Made by a program: the position numbers and the translations under genes. A stretch of 64,000 nucleotides of DNA from an uncultured Caryophanales bacterium (GTDB taxonomy: Bacteria; Bacillota_I; Bacilli_A; RF39; UBA660): positions 39,864-103,863 of the forward strand of contig CAMNML010000002.1 in NCBI GenBank assembly GCA_946544685.1. Direction: 5' to 3'. Positions 1 to 7,919 of this stretch are shown in pieces (position 1 is the stretch's first letter; every line of letters begins with the position of its first letter). Under the pieces are notes generated by a model. It was given only the letters and a program-made list of their open reading frames with translations, did not search any database and was not told the DNA's origin.

Positions 1-116
1 TCCTTATCATATCTAAAATAATTATACAATATAAAAATAAAAAATAAAATAGAACAAAACCATTTAAACAAAATATTATTTGTGCTATACTAAATATATA
101 CATATAGGAGGTAAAC

Positions 117-506
117 ATGAAAGAAGAATTATTAGAACTAGGAAAAAATTCATATAGTCCATATTCACACTTTAGAGTGGCTGCAATAGCGGTAATGAAA
201 GATGGAAAAACATTCAATGGAGTAAATGTAGAAAACGCTTCATACGGTGCATGTGTATGCGCTGAAAGAATAGCTATATTCAGTGCTATCGCTTCAGGAT
301 ATAAAAAAGGAGACTTTAAAGAACTACACATAATGTGTCTTGACAGTAAACAAATAAGTACATCATGCTTCATGTGTAGACAAGTAATATCAGAACTATT
401 CGATAAAACTGCCAAAGTTATATGCTATAACAATCAAGGTGAAACAAAAGAATTTACTGTAGAAGAATTATGCCCATATCCATTTGATGAGGATGATTTA
501 AAATGA
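117..506 (+). CDS. cdd: Cytidine deaminase
   Basis: Cytosolic zinc enzyme of pyrimidine salvage that deaminates cytidine and deoxycytidine to uridine and deoxyuridine. At 129 aa it has the usual length of the small tetrameric class. The catalytic CAE motif (Cys ligand, proton-shuttling Glu) is at about residues 48-50. The second zinc motif reads SCFMCRQ rather than the common PCGxCRQ, but both Cys ligands are kept. The ATG follows a strong AGGAGG site. It overlaps era by 4 bp (ATGA), as expected for the conserved cdd-era operon. Confidence 0.93.
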   Translation: MKEELLELGKNSYSPYSHFRVAAIAVMKDGKTFNGVNVENASYGACVCAERIAIFSAIASGYKKGDFKELHIMCLDSKQISTSCFMCRQVISELFDKTAKVICYNNQGETKEFTVEELCPYPFDEDDLK

Positions 507-1390
507 AATCAGGATTTGTAACACTAATAGGTAGACCAAATGTTGGTAAATCTACACTAATAAATAGTATTGTTGGTAAAAAAGTTGCAATAACATCAAG
601 TAAACCGCAAACAACAAGAAACATAATACAAGGAATATATAATGACAACGATTGCCAAATAGTATTTGTAGATACACCAGGAATACATAAACCAAACCAT
701 AAACTAGGTAAAACACTAAATAAACAAGCATATTACTCAATAGGAGATGTAGACATAATATTACTTTTAGTAGATGGTAGTGAAGAACTAGGAAAAGGCG
801 ATAAATACATAATTGAATCGTTAAAAGAAACAAATAAACCAGTAATATTAATAATAAATAAAATAGATAAAATAAATAAAGAAGAAATATTACTAAAAAT
901 AAATGAATATAAAGACTTATACGACTTTAAAGAAATAATACCTTTATCAGCCTTAAAGAAAAATAACATAGATACAGTAACAAAAGTATTAAAAAACTAC
1001 TTACCAGACTCTATAAAATACTATGAAGACGATATGTATACAAATAAAACAATACCATTCATAATAGCAGAAACAGTAAGAGAAAAGGTATTCAATCTAA
1101 CAGACGAAGAAGTACCACACTCAATAACATGTGTAACAGAAAATATAGAAAAACAAAAAGGATCATACTTAATAAACGTCGCAATAATAGTAGATAGAGA
1201 CTCACTAAAGAAAATAGTAATAGGAAAACATGGTAGTAAAATAAAAGAAATAGGGATAAGAGCAAGACAAGATATAGAAGAAATATTAAATTCAAATGTA
1301 TACTTAGATTTATTCGTAAAAACAATTCCTAAATGGAGAGATAAAGAAAAATACTTACAAGAATTTGGATATAACGATTTTATGGAATAA
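503..1390 (+). CDS. era: GTPase Era
   Basis: Essential GTPase that binds the 3' end of 16S rRNA and helps mature the 30S subunit. The 295-aa protein has G1 GRPNVGKST near the N-terminus, G3 DTPG, G4 NKID, and a C-terminal KH-type RNA-binding domain with a GKHGSKIKEIG loop. The start overlaps the cdd stop by 4 bp, so the two are probably translationally coupled. The cdd-era-yqzL-recO order matches Bacillus-type genomes. Confidence 0.97.
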   Translation: MKSGFVTLIGRPNVGKSTLINSIVGKKVAITSSKPQTTRNIIQGIYNDNDCQIVFVDTPGIHKPNHKLGKTLNKQAYYSIGDVDIILLLVDGSEELGKGDKYIIESLKETNKPVILIINKIDKINKEEILLKINEYKDLYDFKEIIPLSALKKNNIDTVTKVLKNYLPDSIKYYEDDMYTNKTIPFIIAETVREKVFNLTDEEVPHSITCVTENIEKQKGSYLINVAIIVDRDSLKKIVIGKHGSKIKEIGIRARQDIEEILNSNVYLDLFVKTIPKWRDKEKYLQEFGYNDFME

Positions 1391-1398
1391 AAAATAAA

Positions 1399-1427
1399 TT
1401 AATCACCAATATAAAATAGGTGATTAA
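1399..1427 (+). promoter_or_regulatory. RBS-sequestering hairpin before yqzL
   Basis: TTAATCACC (1399-1407) pairs perfectly with GGTGATTAA (1419-1427) across an 11-nt loop. The 3' arm contains the AGGTG ribosome binding site of the small gene starting at 1429. No U-run follows, so this is not a normal terminator. A translational role is inferred. Confidence 0.45.
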
Positions 1428-1428
1428 A

Positions 1429-1536
1429 ATGAAAAAATTATTATGGGAATTATTTAAAAACACAGGAAAAATAGAATACTATCTAAAAATGAAAGAAGTT
1501 GAAAAAAATGAGAGAAGTAAAAATAGGGAAATATAA
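1429..1536 (+). CDS. yqzL: YqzL-like small protein (35 aa)
   Basis: A very short gene between era and recO, where Bacillus has yqzL. The protein begins MKKLLWELFKNTGKIEYYLK, with the Trp, aromatic and TGxIxxYL pattern of YqzL. Function is not known. It overlaps the next gene by 29 bp in another frame. Its ribosome binding site lies in a 9-bp hairpin. Identification rests on position and a short motif, so it is good but not certain. Confidence 0.7.
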   Translation: MKKLLWELFKNTGKIEYYLKMKEVEKNERSKNREI

Positions 1537-1726
1537 ACACTTTAAAGGAAAAATAATAACAGTTTTATATTTAGCTAAAGACTCAGAAACATTAGAAGAT
1601 TTAGTAGTATATAAACACGATGAAGATGAACAAATATGGGTAAGACCAAAAGAAATGTTTTTATCAGTAGTAGATCATAATAAATATCCAGATATTAAAC
1701 AAAAATATAGATTTGAAGAAATATGA
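1508..1726 (+). CDS. DUF1653 family protein
   Basis: A 72-aa protein with the DUF1653 pattern: GKYKHFKG at the start, SETLEDLVVY in the middle and WVRPKEMF near the end. The family is a small beta-rich domain of unknown biochemical role. I chose the ATG at 1508; a TTG at 1499 would add three residues. It lies inside the era-recO operon and overlaps recO by 4 bp. Confidence 0.75.
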   Translation: MREVKIGKYKHFKGKIITVLYLAKDSETLEDLVVYKHDEDEQIWVRPKEMFLSVVDHNKYPDIKQKYRFEEI

Positions 1727-2460
1727 TAGAAAGTATTAAAGGAATAATAATAAAAGAAAAATCATATAGTGAAACAAGCAAAATAATAGATGTAATAACA
1801 AAAGAACACGGAATAATAAGTATACTCGCAAAAGGCGCAAAAACACTTAAAAGTCCATTAAGAAGCTCATCTACTAAACTTACATATGGTAACTTTAACA
1901 TAGTATATAAAGAAGGAAAACTTTCAACTTTAAAAGAAATAGATGTAATAAACTACTATAAAAACATAAAAAAAGATATAATAAAAATAAGCTATGCATC
2001 ATATATTTTAGAACTAGTAGAGCAGGTTATAAAACAAACAAGTAACGAAGATGTATATGATAACCTAATCGCATCATTAGAAAAAATAGAAGCAGGACTA
2101 AATCCTCAAATAATAACAAACATACTAGAACTAAAATGTCTAAAATACTTAGGAGTAATGCCTATAATAGATAGATGCGCAATATGTGGAAATGAATCAA
2201 TAATAACAATATCAAGTGATGCAGGTGGATACCTATGTAGAAACTGTAGAAAAGAAGAAACAATAGTAGATGAAAAAACAATAAAATTAATAAGAATGTT
2301 TTACTATGTAGATATTGGAAAAATAGACAAAATAGAAATATCAAATAAAGTATGTGAAGAAATAAACTTCTTCTTAGATAATTATTATGATAGATATACA
2401 GGACTATATCTAAAAAGTAAAAAAATGATAGAAAAACTATCAAAAGCAGGTGAATTATGA
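1723..2460 (+). CDS. recO: DNA repair protein RecO
   Basis: RecO works with RecF and RecR to load RecA onto SSB-coated single-stranded DNA. The 245-aa protein has an N-terminal OB-fold region (GIIIKEKSYSETSKIIDV), a helical middle and a four-cysteine zinc motif, CAICG followed by CRNC, around residues 151-175. It ends in TGA and overlaps the next start (ATGA). Confidence 0.94.
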   Translation: MIESIKGIIIKEKSYSETSKIIDVITKEHGIISILAKGAKTLKSPLRSSSTKLTYGNFNIVYKEGKLSTLKEIDVINYYKNIKKDIIKISYASYILELVEQVIKQTSNEDVYDNLIASLEKIEAGLNPQIITNILELKCLKYLGVMPIIDRCAICGNESIITISSDAGGYLCRNCRKEETIVDEKTIKLIRMFYYVDIGKIDKIEISNKVCEEINFFLDNYYDRYTGLYLKSKKMIEKLSKAGEL

Positions 2461-2894
2461 ATCAATATAAATTTTTATTAGTACCATTTTTGACACTATT
2501 AATATGTCAAATAATAAAATTTACAATAGAATCAATAATGAATAAAGAATTATTGTGGGGAAGACTATTTAATGGAGCAGGAGGAATGCCATCATCACAT
2601 GCATCATTCGCAACATCTCTAACAACGATGCTAGGACTAAATTTAGGATTTGATAGTCCAACCTTCGCAATAGCAGTAATATTTACACTTATAGTATCAT
2701 ATGACGCAATGGGACTTAGAATGGAAAGTGGACTTCAAGCAGAAGCAATAAACAAAATATATGATGAAATATTTAAAGACAAAGGCATGAAAAAACTAAA
2801 AGAAAAACTAGGCCATAAACCACAAGAAGTATTTGCTGGAATAATACTAGGAATAATATCAGCAATATTCTTTACATATAGAGTATTTATATAG
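2457..2894 (+). CDS. Divergent PAP2 family membrane protein
   Basis: A 145-aa integral membrane protein of the divergent PAP2 (DUF212, YuiD-like) family. GGMPSSHAS, with its Ser-Ser-His signature, is at about residues 42-50, and MRMESGLQAEAIN-type conserved residues follow. The family resembles acid phosphatases acting on lipid phosphates, but its substrate is not known. Three to four membrane segments are visible. It overlaps recO by 4 bp and ends the operon. Confidence 0.85.
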   Translation: MNQYKFLLVPFLTLLICQIIKFTIESIMNKELLWGRLFNGAGGMPSSHASFATSLTTMLGLNLGFDSPTFAIAVIFTLIVSYDAMGLRMESGLQAEAINKIYDEIFKDKGMKKLKEKLGHKPQEVFAGIILGIISAIFFTYRVFI

Positions 2895-2932
2895 TATAAA
2901 AAACAACAAAAAATATAATAATTGGAGGAAGT

Positions 2933-3565
2933 ATGAATAAAAAGAATGGCTTTACACTTATTGAATTATTAGCAATAATAGTAATACTAGCAATTATAGC
3001 AGTAATAACAGTACCACTGATATTAAACATAGTAGAAAAATCAAGACAAGAATCTATAGTAACATCAGCGCATGGATATAAAAATGCAATTCAAACTACT
3101 TATCTAAAAAAAATTATGGATTCAAACTACCAACCATATAATAGACAATCATACATTATAGATAGCGATGGTAATATGGGAAATGTAGAAATTCTAGCAA
3201 CAGGAAAAAAACCAAATGCAGGGAATATATCAATTAACAATAATGTTATATCAGGGTGCCTACAATATGATGATTATTACGTAACAATAGATAAAGATGA
3301 AGTAAAAAAAGCAATAAAAGGTGAATGCAATACTACTGAATTAATTCAATTTTCAGTAGATAATATTAACCTTACAGCAGAAAAGGATATGACATGGACA
3401 GAATGGATTAATTCAGACTATAACACAATAGGGGCCCATACAGTAAATACGATTTATCAGGTTTATATTGAAAATGGATATCACATTAATGCAAATAGAA
3501 GAGATAAAATAATAGCAAACAAAAATTATAAATCTTCATATGGAGGAAATCCAGAAATGGATTAA
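2933..3565 (+). CDS. Type IV prepilin-like protein
   Basis: The N-terminus has a class III prepilin signal: short basic leader MNKKNG, then FTLIELL with the Glu at mature position 5, then a hydrophobic helix (AIIVILAIIAVITVPLI). Such proteins are cleaved and methylated by a prepilin peptidase, which is not in this window. The rest (about residues 40-210) is a hydrophilic domain that I do not recognise, with two Cys about 30 residues apart. The start follows TTGGAGGA. No pilus genes adjoin it; it sits between recO-operon and glyS genes. Confidence 0.85.
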   Translation: MNKKNGFTLIELLAIIVILAIIAVITVPLILNIVEKSRQESIVTSAHGYKNAIQTTYLKKIMDSNYQPYNRQSYIIDSDGNMGNVEILATGKKPNAGNISINNNVISGCLQYDDYYVTIDKDEVKKAIKGECNTTELIQFSVDNINLTAEKDMTWTEWINSDYNTIGAHTVNTIYQVYIENGYHINANRRDKIIANKNYKSSYGGNPEMD

Positions 3566-3605
3566 AAAGCTAAAATAAGACAGATATTTATTTTTTTAAT
3601 AATTA

Positions 3606-3634
3606 TTGACACATAATAAAAAAAGTAATAAAAT
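3606..3634 (+). promoter_or_regulatory. SigA-type promoter for glyS leader
   Basis: TTGACA (3606-3611), a 17-bp spacer and TAAAAT (3629-3634) precede the T-box leader. Transcription would begin near 3641. Confidence 0.75.
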
Positions 3635-3646
3635 AAACATGTAATA

Positions 3647-3764
3647 TTTAAATGCGATGACTGGCTTGGAAACCAAGAGCAATATACTTAAAGCTGATTC
3701 TTTTAGAATAAGTAAGGTGGAACCGCCCAATTGGGTCCTTACAAACTAAAAGAATCTTTTTATT
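3647..3764 (+). promoter_or_regulatory. T-box riboswitch (glycyl), very short Stem I
   Basis: The leader contains the T-box core AAGGTGGAACCGCC (3714-3727). The antiterminator can form from AAGG (3714-3717) pairing with CCTT (3737-3740), with the UGGAACC bulge that binds the tRNA CCA end and a CCCAA/TTGGG helix. Stem I is only about 45 nt. It has a kink-turn-like GC-GAT-GA/GA-GC element and a CTGGC loop whose GGC (3663-3665) fits a glycine specifier, capped by TTGG-AAA-CCAA. An 11-bp stem (3696-3706 with 3746-3756) followed by TTTTTATTT looks like the terminator. It precedes glyS, so uncharged tRNA-Gly should raise expression. Confidence 0.85.
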
Positions 3765-3779
3765 TGAAAGGGTGATAAT

Positions 3780-5159
3780 ATGGAAAAGATTACAATGGAA
3801 AAAATGGTTAATTTATGCAAACAATATGGATTTATTTATCAAGGTTCAGAAATATATGATGGACTAGCAAACACATGGGATTATGGTCCATTAGGATCAA
3901 GACTAAAAAATAACATAAAAGATGCATGGAGAAAAAGATTTGTACAAGACAATAAAAACAGTTATGAATTAGATGCAGCAATCTTAATGAATCCTGAAGT
4001 ATGGGTTGCATCAGGTCATGTATCATCATTTTCAGATCCACTAATAGATTGTAAAGAATGCAAATCAAGACATAGGGCAGATAAATTAATAGAAGAATTT
4101 TCTGAAGGTAAAGAAACTGGTGACGGTTGGGACAATGAAAAATTAGAAAATTACATAAAAGAAAACAATATTCCATGTCCAAAATGTGGAAAAACAAACT
4201 TCACAAATATAAGACAATTTAATTTACTATTTGAAACACACATGGGTGTAACAGAAGATACAAAAAACAAAGTATATTTAAGAGGAGAAACAGCTCAAGG
4301 AATATTTGTTAATTTCATGAATGTTCAAAGAAGTATGAGAGCAAAAGTACCATTTGGTATCGCACAAATTGGTAAAGCATTTAGAAACGAAATAACTCCA
4401 GGAAACTTCATATTCAGAACAAGAGAATTTGAACAAATGGAGTATGAGTTTTTCTGTAAACCAGGAACTGACTTGGAATGGTTTAAATACTTTGAAGAAT
4501 ACTGTATGAATTTCTTAAAGGACCTAGGAATTAAAGAAGAAAACCTAAGACTTAGAAAACATAAACCTGAAGAATTAGTATTCTATAGTAAGGGAACAAC
4601 AGATATCGAATACAACTATCCAAACGGTTTTGGAGAACTATGGGGAATAGCAGATAGAACAGACTATGATTTAACAGTACATTCAAATCATTCTGGAAAA
4701 GAATTAAAATACTTAGACCCTGAAACAAATGAAAAATACACTCCATATGTAATTGAACCATCAGTTGGATGTGATAGACTATTGCTTGCAGTACTATGTG
4801 ATAGTTATGAAGAAGAAACATTAGATGATAATACAACAAGAGAAGTAATGCACTTCTCACCAGCAATTGCACCATATAAAGTAGCTGTACTACCACTTAT
4901 GAAAAAATATCATCAAGAGAAAGCTGAAGAAATATATAATATGCTATCAAAAGAATTTATGACTTCATATGATGAAACAGGAAACATTGGAAAAAGATAT
5001 AGAAGACAAGATGTAATAGGAACACCTTACTGTGTAACAATAGATGAAGAAACACTTAATAATAACACTGTAACAGTAAGAGATAGAGATACAATGAAAC
5101 AAGTAACAATAAAAATAGATGAACTAGTTGATTACATAAAAGAAAAAGTAAGATTTTAA
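3780..5159 (+). CDS. glyS: Glycyl-tRNA synthetase (dimeric type)
   Basis: Charges tRNA-Gly. This is the single-chain alpha2 class IIa enzyme found in eukaryotes, archaea and some Firmicutes, not the bacterial alpha/beta form. In its 459 aa I see YGFIYQGSEIYDGLANTWDY near the N-terminus, a zinc-binding insertion (CKECK, then CPKCGK), motif 2 (FRNEITPGNFIFRTREFEQME core), motif 3 (GCDRLLLA) and a C-terminal anticodon-binding domain. Control by the upstream T-box is expected. Confidence 0.97.
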   Translation: MEKITMEKMVNLCKQYGFIYQGSEIYDGLANTWDYGPLGSRLKNNIKDAWRKRFVQDNKNSYELDAAILMNPEVWVASGHVSSFSDPLIDCKECKSRHRADKLIEEFSEGKETGDGWDNEKLENYIKENNIPCPKCGKTNFTNIRQFNLLFETHMGVTEDTKNKVYLRGETAQGIFVNFMNVQRSMRAKVPFGIAQIGKAFRNEITPGNFIFRTREFEQMEYEFFCKPGTDLEWFKYFEEYCMNFLKDLGIKEENLRLRKHKPEELVFYSKGTTDIEYNYPNGFGELWGIADRTDYDLTVHSNHSGKELKYLDPETNEKYTPYVIEPSVGCDRLLLAVLCDSYEEETLDDNTTREVMHFSPAIAPYKVAVLPLMKKYHQEKAEEIYNMLSKEFMTSYDETGNIGKRYRRQDVIGTPYCVTIDEETLNNNTVTVRDRDTMKQVTIKIDELVDYIKEKVRF

Positions 5160-5182
5160 AAGCACCAAAAAGTGCTTTTTTC
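5158..5182 (+). terminator. Terminator after glyS
   Basis: AAAAGCAC and GTGCTTTT flank a short A loop and run into T residues. Confidence 0.85.
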
Positions 5183-5192
5183 TTTGCAAAAT

Positions 5193-5220
5193 TTGACAAA
5201 TAAAGAAATAGTGCTATAAT
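5193..5220 (+). promoter_or_regulatory. SigA-type promoter
   Basis: TTGACA (5193-5198), a 16-bp spacer and a perfect TATAAT (5215-5220), for the membrane protein starting at 5249. Confidence 0.75.
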
Positions 5221-5248
5221 ATAACACATTCGATTTGGGGGAATATTA

Positions 5249-6055
5249 ATGAAAAACAAGAATAATATAATAATTATAATTGGAATTGTTTTAATAGCAT
5301 TAGGAGCATTTTTACCAGCAATCAGAATAGCAAGCGAAAATATTAGTTTTATTAAAGAAAACGGATATTTAATGATTATATTAGTTGCAGCAATGGCTAT
5401 ACTACTTAAATTAAACTACAAACAATTATTATATATTCCATCAATCTTATCTTTAATAATTGTATTCAAATTTATTATAGACAATAAGCAAAGATTACAA
5501 CAAATAAACGAACTATATAACTGTTATGCATCGTACAAATATGGAATAGGTATAATGGTTTTAGGAAATATACTAATATTAACAATAATAACAATGCAAC
5601 TATTAAATATAGATGTATTAAATAACAAAATAGAACAAATAAAAGAAACATTAAATAATATAAAAGAACCAAAAGCAAAAAAAGAAACAACAAAAGATGG
5701 TAAAATAAGATTTAACAAAATAACAGTTAAATGCAGTAATAATTTAGAAAATAATAAAAAACAATTAAAACAAGAAATTGCTAAAAAAGAAACACTAAAG
5801 GATAAAATAGAAAAACTAAAAACAAAAATAGAAATAAAAAAATATGCAAAAAAGAAATTATCAATATCACAATTTAGTGAAGAAAAAGAAGCAACAAATT
5901 ATAAAAAGAATATACCATCAATAGATATACAAAGATGGACAACAAATGACATCTATTGTACAAACTGTGGCGCAAAAGTTCATACAACGTCAGAATACTG
6001 TTTCTTATGTGATTGTAAAATAAAATTAAACCAAGAAAAAGAAAAACTATCGTAA
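5249..6055 (+). CDS. Membrane protein with C-terminal zinc ribbon
   Basis: I do not recognise a named family. The 268-aa protein has about four hydrophobic segments in the first 125 residues (8-28, 40-57, 60-77, 96-117). A lysine-rich, probably coiled-coil cytoplasmic stretch follows (125-215), then a zinc ribbon, CTNCGAKVHTTSEYCFLC. The gene has its own promoter and terminator, so it is a single-gene unit. The layout resembles small membrane zinc-ribbon sensors or scaffolds, but no role can be assigned. Confidence 0.75.
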   Translation: MKNKNNIIIIIGIVLIALGAFLPAIRIASENISFIKENGYLMIILVAAMAILLKLNYKQLLYIPSILSLIIVFKFIIDNKQRLQQINELYNCYASYKYGIGIMVLGNILILTIITMQLLNIDVLNNKIEQIKETLNNIKEPKAKKETTKDGKIRFNKITVKCSNNLENNKKQLKQEIAKKETLKDKIEKLKTKIEIKKYAKKKLSISQFSEEKEATNYKKNIPSIDIQRWTTNDIYCTNCGAKVHTTSEYCFLCDCKIKLNQEKEKLS

Positions 6056-6083
6056 AACTATACAAAAAATGTATAGTTTTTTT
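6054..6083 (+). terminator. Terminator
   Basis: An 11-bp perfect stem AAAACTATACA/TGTATAGTTTT with an A loop, followed by T residues. Confidence 0.88.
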
Positions 6084-6150
6084 GTTAAAAAATAAAAAGA
6101 GAATTGATACAATAAGAACTTTTTGTTATAATTATTAATAGGGTGTAAAT

Positions 6151-7173
6151 ATGAATATATATGATTATCGATTAAGTGAATTAAAAGAATACTTTAAAGA
6201 AAATAACGAAAAAGAATTCAAAGCAATTCAAATATATGAATGGTTATATAAAAAAAGAATTAAATCATTCGACGAAATGTCAAATATAAAAAAAGAAACA
6301 ATAGAACTATTAAAACAAAACTTTAAAATAGAAAGACTAGAAATAATAACAAAACAAACAAGTAAAGATGTTTGTAAATATCTATTCAAACTAAGAGACA
6401 ATAATAAAATTGAAGCAGTCTTAATGAAACATGACTATGGTAATAGTTTATGTGTTTCAACGCAAGTGGGATGTAATATGGGATGTGCCTTTTGTGAAAG
6501 CGGAAGACTAAAAAAGGTAAGAAATTTAGAGGCACATGAAATAGTATCTCAAATATTGCAAGTAGAAGAAGACTTGAAAATTAGAATATCACATATTGTA
6601 CTTATGGGAATAGGAGAACCATTCGATAATTATGACAATGTAATTAAATTCATAGATATAATAAATGAACCAAAAGGAATCGATATAGGTGCGAGACATA
6701 TAACGGTATCAACATCAGGACTTGTTCCAAAAATAAAAGAATTTTCTAATAATCCAAAACAAGTAAATTTAGCGATTTCACTACATGCACCAAATAACAA
6801 AATAAGAAATGAAATAATGAATATAAATAAAGCATACCCTATAGAAGATTTAATAGAATCAGTAAAAGAATATCTAAATAAAACAAATAGAAGAGTGACA
6901 TTTGAATATATAATGTTAGATAAAGTAAACGATACAGAAGAGTGTGCGCTAGAACTCTCAAAATTGCTAAAAGGGATTAATTGCTATGTTAATTTAATAC
7001 CATACAACGAAACAAGTCATATAAAATTTAAATCAAGCAAAAAAGAACAAATAATGAAATTTTATGATATATTGAAAAAGAATAATATAAACGTAACAAT
7101 TAGAAAAGAATTTGGAAGAAAAGTTAGTGCAGCATGCGGACAACTAAGATCTAATTATGAGGAGGAAAAATAA
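6151..7173 (+). CDS. rlmN: 23S rRNA/tRNA m2A methyltransferase RlmN
   Basis: Radical SAM enzyme that methylates C2 of A2503 in 23S rRNA and A37 in some tRNAs. The 340-aa protein has the cluster motif CNMGCAFC near residue 110, GIGEPFDNYDN after it, and the C-terminal catalytic Cys in SAACGQL. A GGGTG ribosome site precedes the ATG. It overlaps prpC by one base (TAATG) and leads the conserved rlmN-prpC-prkC-rsgA-rpe cluster. Confidence 0.97.
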   Translation: MNIYDYRLSELKEYFKENNEKEFKAIQIYEWLYKKRIKSFDEMSNIKKETIELLKQNFKIERLEIITKQTSKDVCKYLFKLRDNNKIEAVLMKHDYGNSLCVSTQVGCNMGCAFCESGRLKKVRNLEAHEIVSQILQVEEDLKIRISHIVLMGIGEPFDNYDNVIKFIDIINEPKGIDIGARHITVSTSGLVPKIKEFSNNPKQVNLAISLHAPNNKIRNEIMNINKAYPIEDLIESVKEYLNKTNRRVTFEYIMLDKVNDTEECALELSKLLKGINCYVNLIPYNETSHIKFKSSKKEQIMKFYDILKKNNINVTIRKEFGRKVSAACGQLRSNYEEEK

Positions 7174-7919
7174 TGGAATATGCGTATTTAACAGATCCAG
7201 GAAAAGTAAGAGATCACAATGAGGACAGTGTTATAATAACAAAAAATCATAATAACGAAATGCTACTTGCAGTAGCAGACGGTATGGGCGGACATCGTGG
7301 AGGAGAAATCGCATCTAGTATTGCAATATCAAATATAGGAAAAAAATTCAAAGAATTAGGAAAACTAGGAACAAAAGAAGAAGCAATATTATGGATAAAA
7401 AACGTAGTAAGTGAAGCAAATGTTCAAATATATAAGTACACAGAAGAAAATCCTGAAAGTGAAGGAATGGGTACAACAATTGTATTAGCAGTTTTAACGC
7501 AAAACTATCTTTTATTCGGAAATATAGGAGATTCTTCGGGATATGTTTATAAAGATAATGCAATTCATAAGATAACAAATGATCATACTCTAGTAAATTT
7601 ATTAGTTAAATCGGGTGAAATAACAGAAGAAGAAGCAAAAGATCATCCCAGAAAAAATGTATTAATGAAAGCATTAGGAGCAACAACTACAGTAGAAATG
7701 GATATATTTGATGTGGAAACAGATGTAGAAGGTATATTCCTTTGTAGTGATGGATTAACCAATATGCTAGACGATGAACAAATATCAAAAGTACTAAATG
7801 AAGAACTATCGATAGAAGAAAAAGTAAATAAGTTAATAATAAAAGCAAACAATCGAGGCGGAACAGATAATGTATCAGTAGCTTTTTTAAAGAAAGATGG
7901 TGAATTAAGTGATAATTAA
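7173..7919 (+). CDS. prpC: PP2C-family Ser/Thr protein phosphatase
   Basis: Cytosolic metal-dependent phosphatase that reverses the adjacent PASTA kinase. Metal-binding motifs are intact: DHNEDS (about residues 14-19), ADGMGGHRGGE (about 35-45), SDGLTNML and GGTDNVS near the C-terminus. Length (248 aa) is normal. A GAGGAGG ribosome site lies at the end of rlmN, and the prkC start overlaps the prpC end by 11 bp, so the pair should be co-translated. Confidence 0.96.
   Translation: MEYAYLTDPGKVRDHNEDSVIITKNHNNEMLLAVADGMGGHRGGEIASSIAISNIGKKFKELGKLGTKEEAILWIKNVVSEANVQIYKYTEENPESEGMGTTIVLAVLTQNYLLFGNIGDSSGYVYKDNAIHKITNDHTLVNLLVKSGEITEEEAKDHPRKNVLMKALGATTTVEMDIFDVETDVEGIFLCSDGLTNMLDDEQISKVLNEELSIEEKVNKLIIKANNRGGTDNVSVAFLKKDGELSDN

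Noticed and set aside
1..116. A gene end or start upstream of cdd
   Set aside because: No frame with a ribosome site or recognisable product is visible; only a TATACT (86-91) that may be the cdd -10 box.
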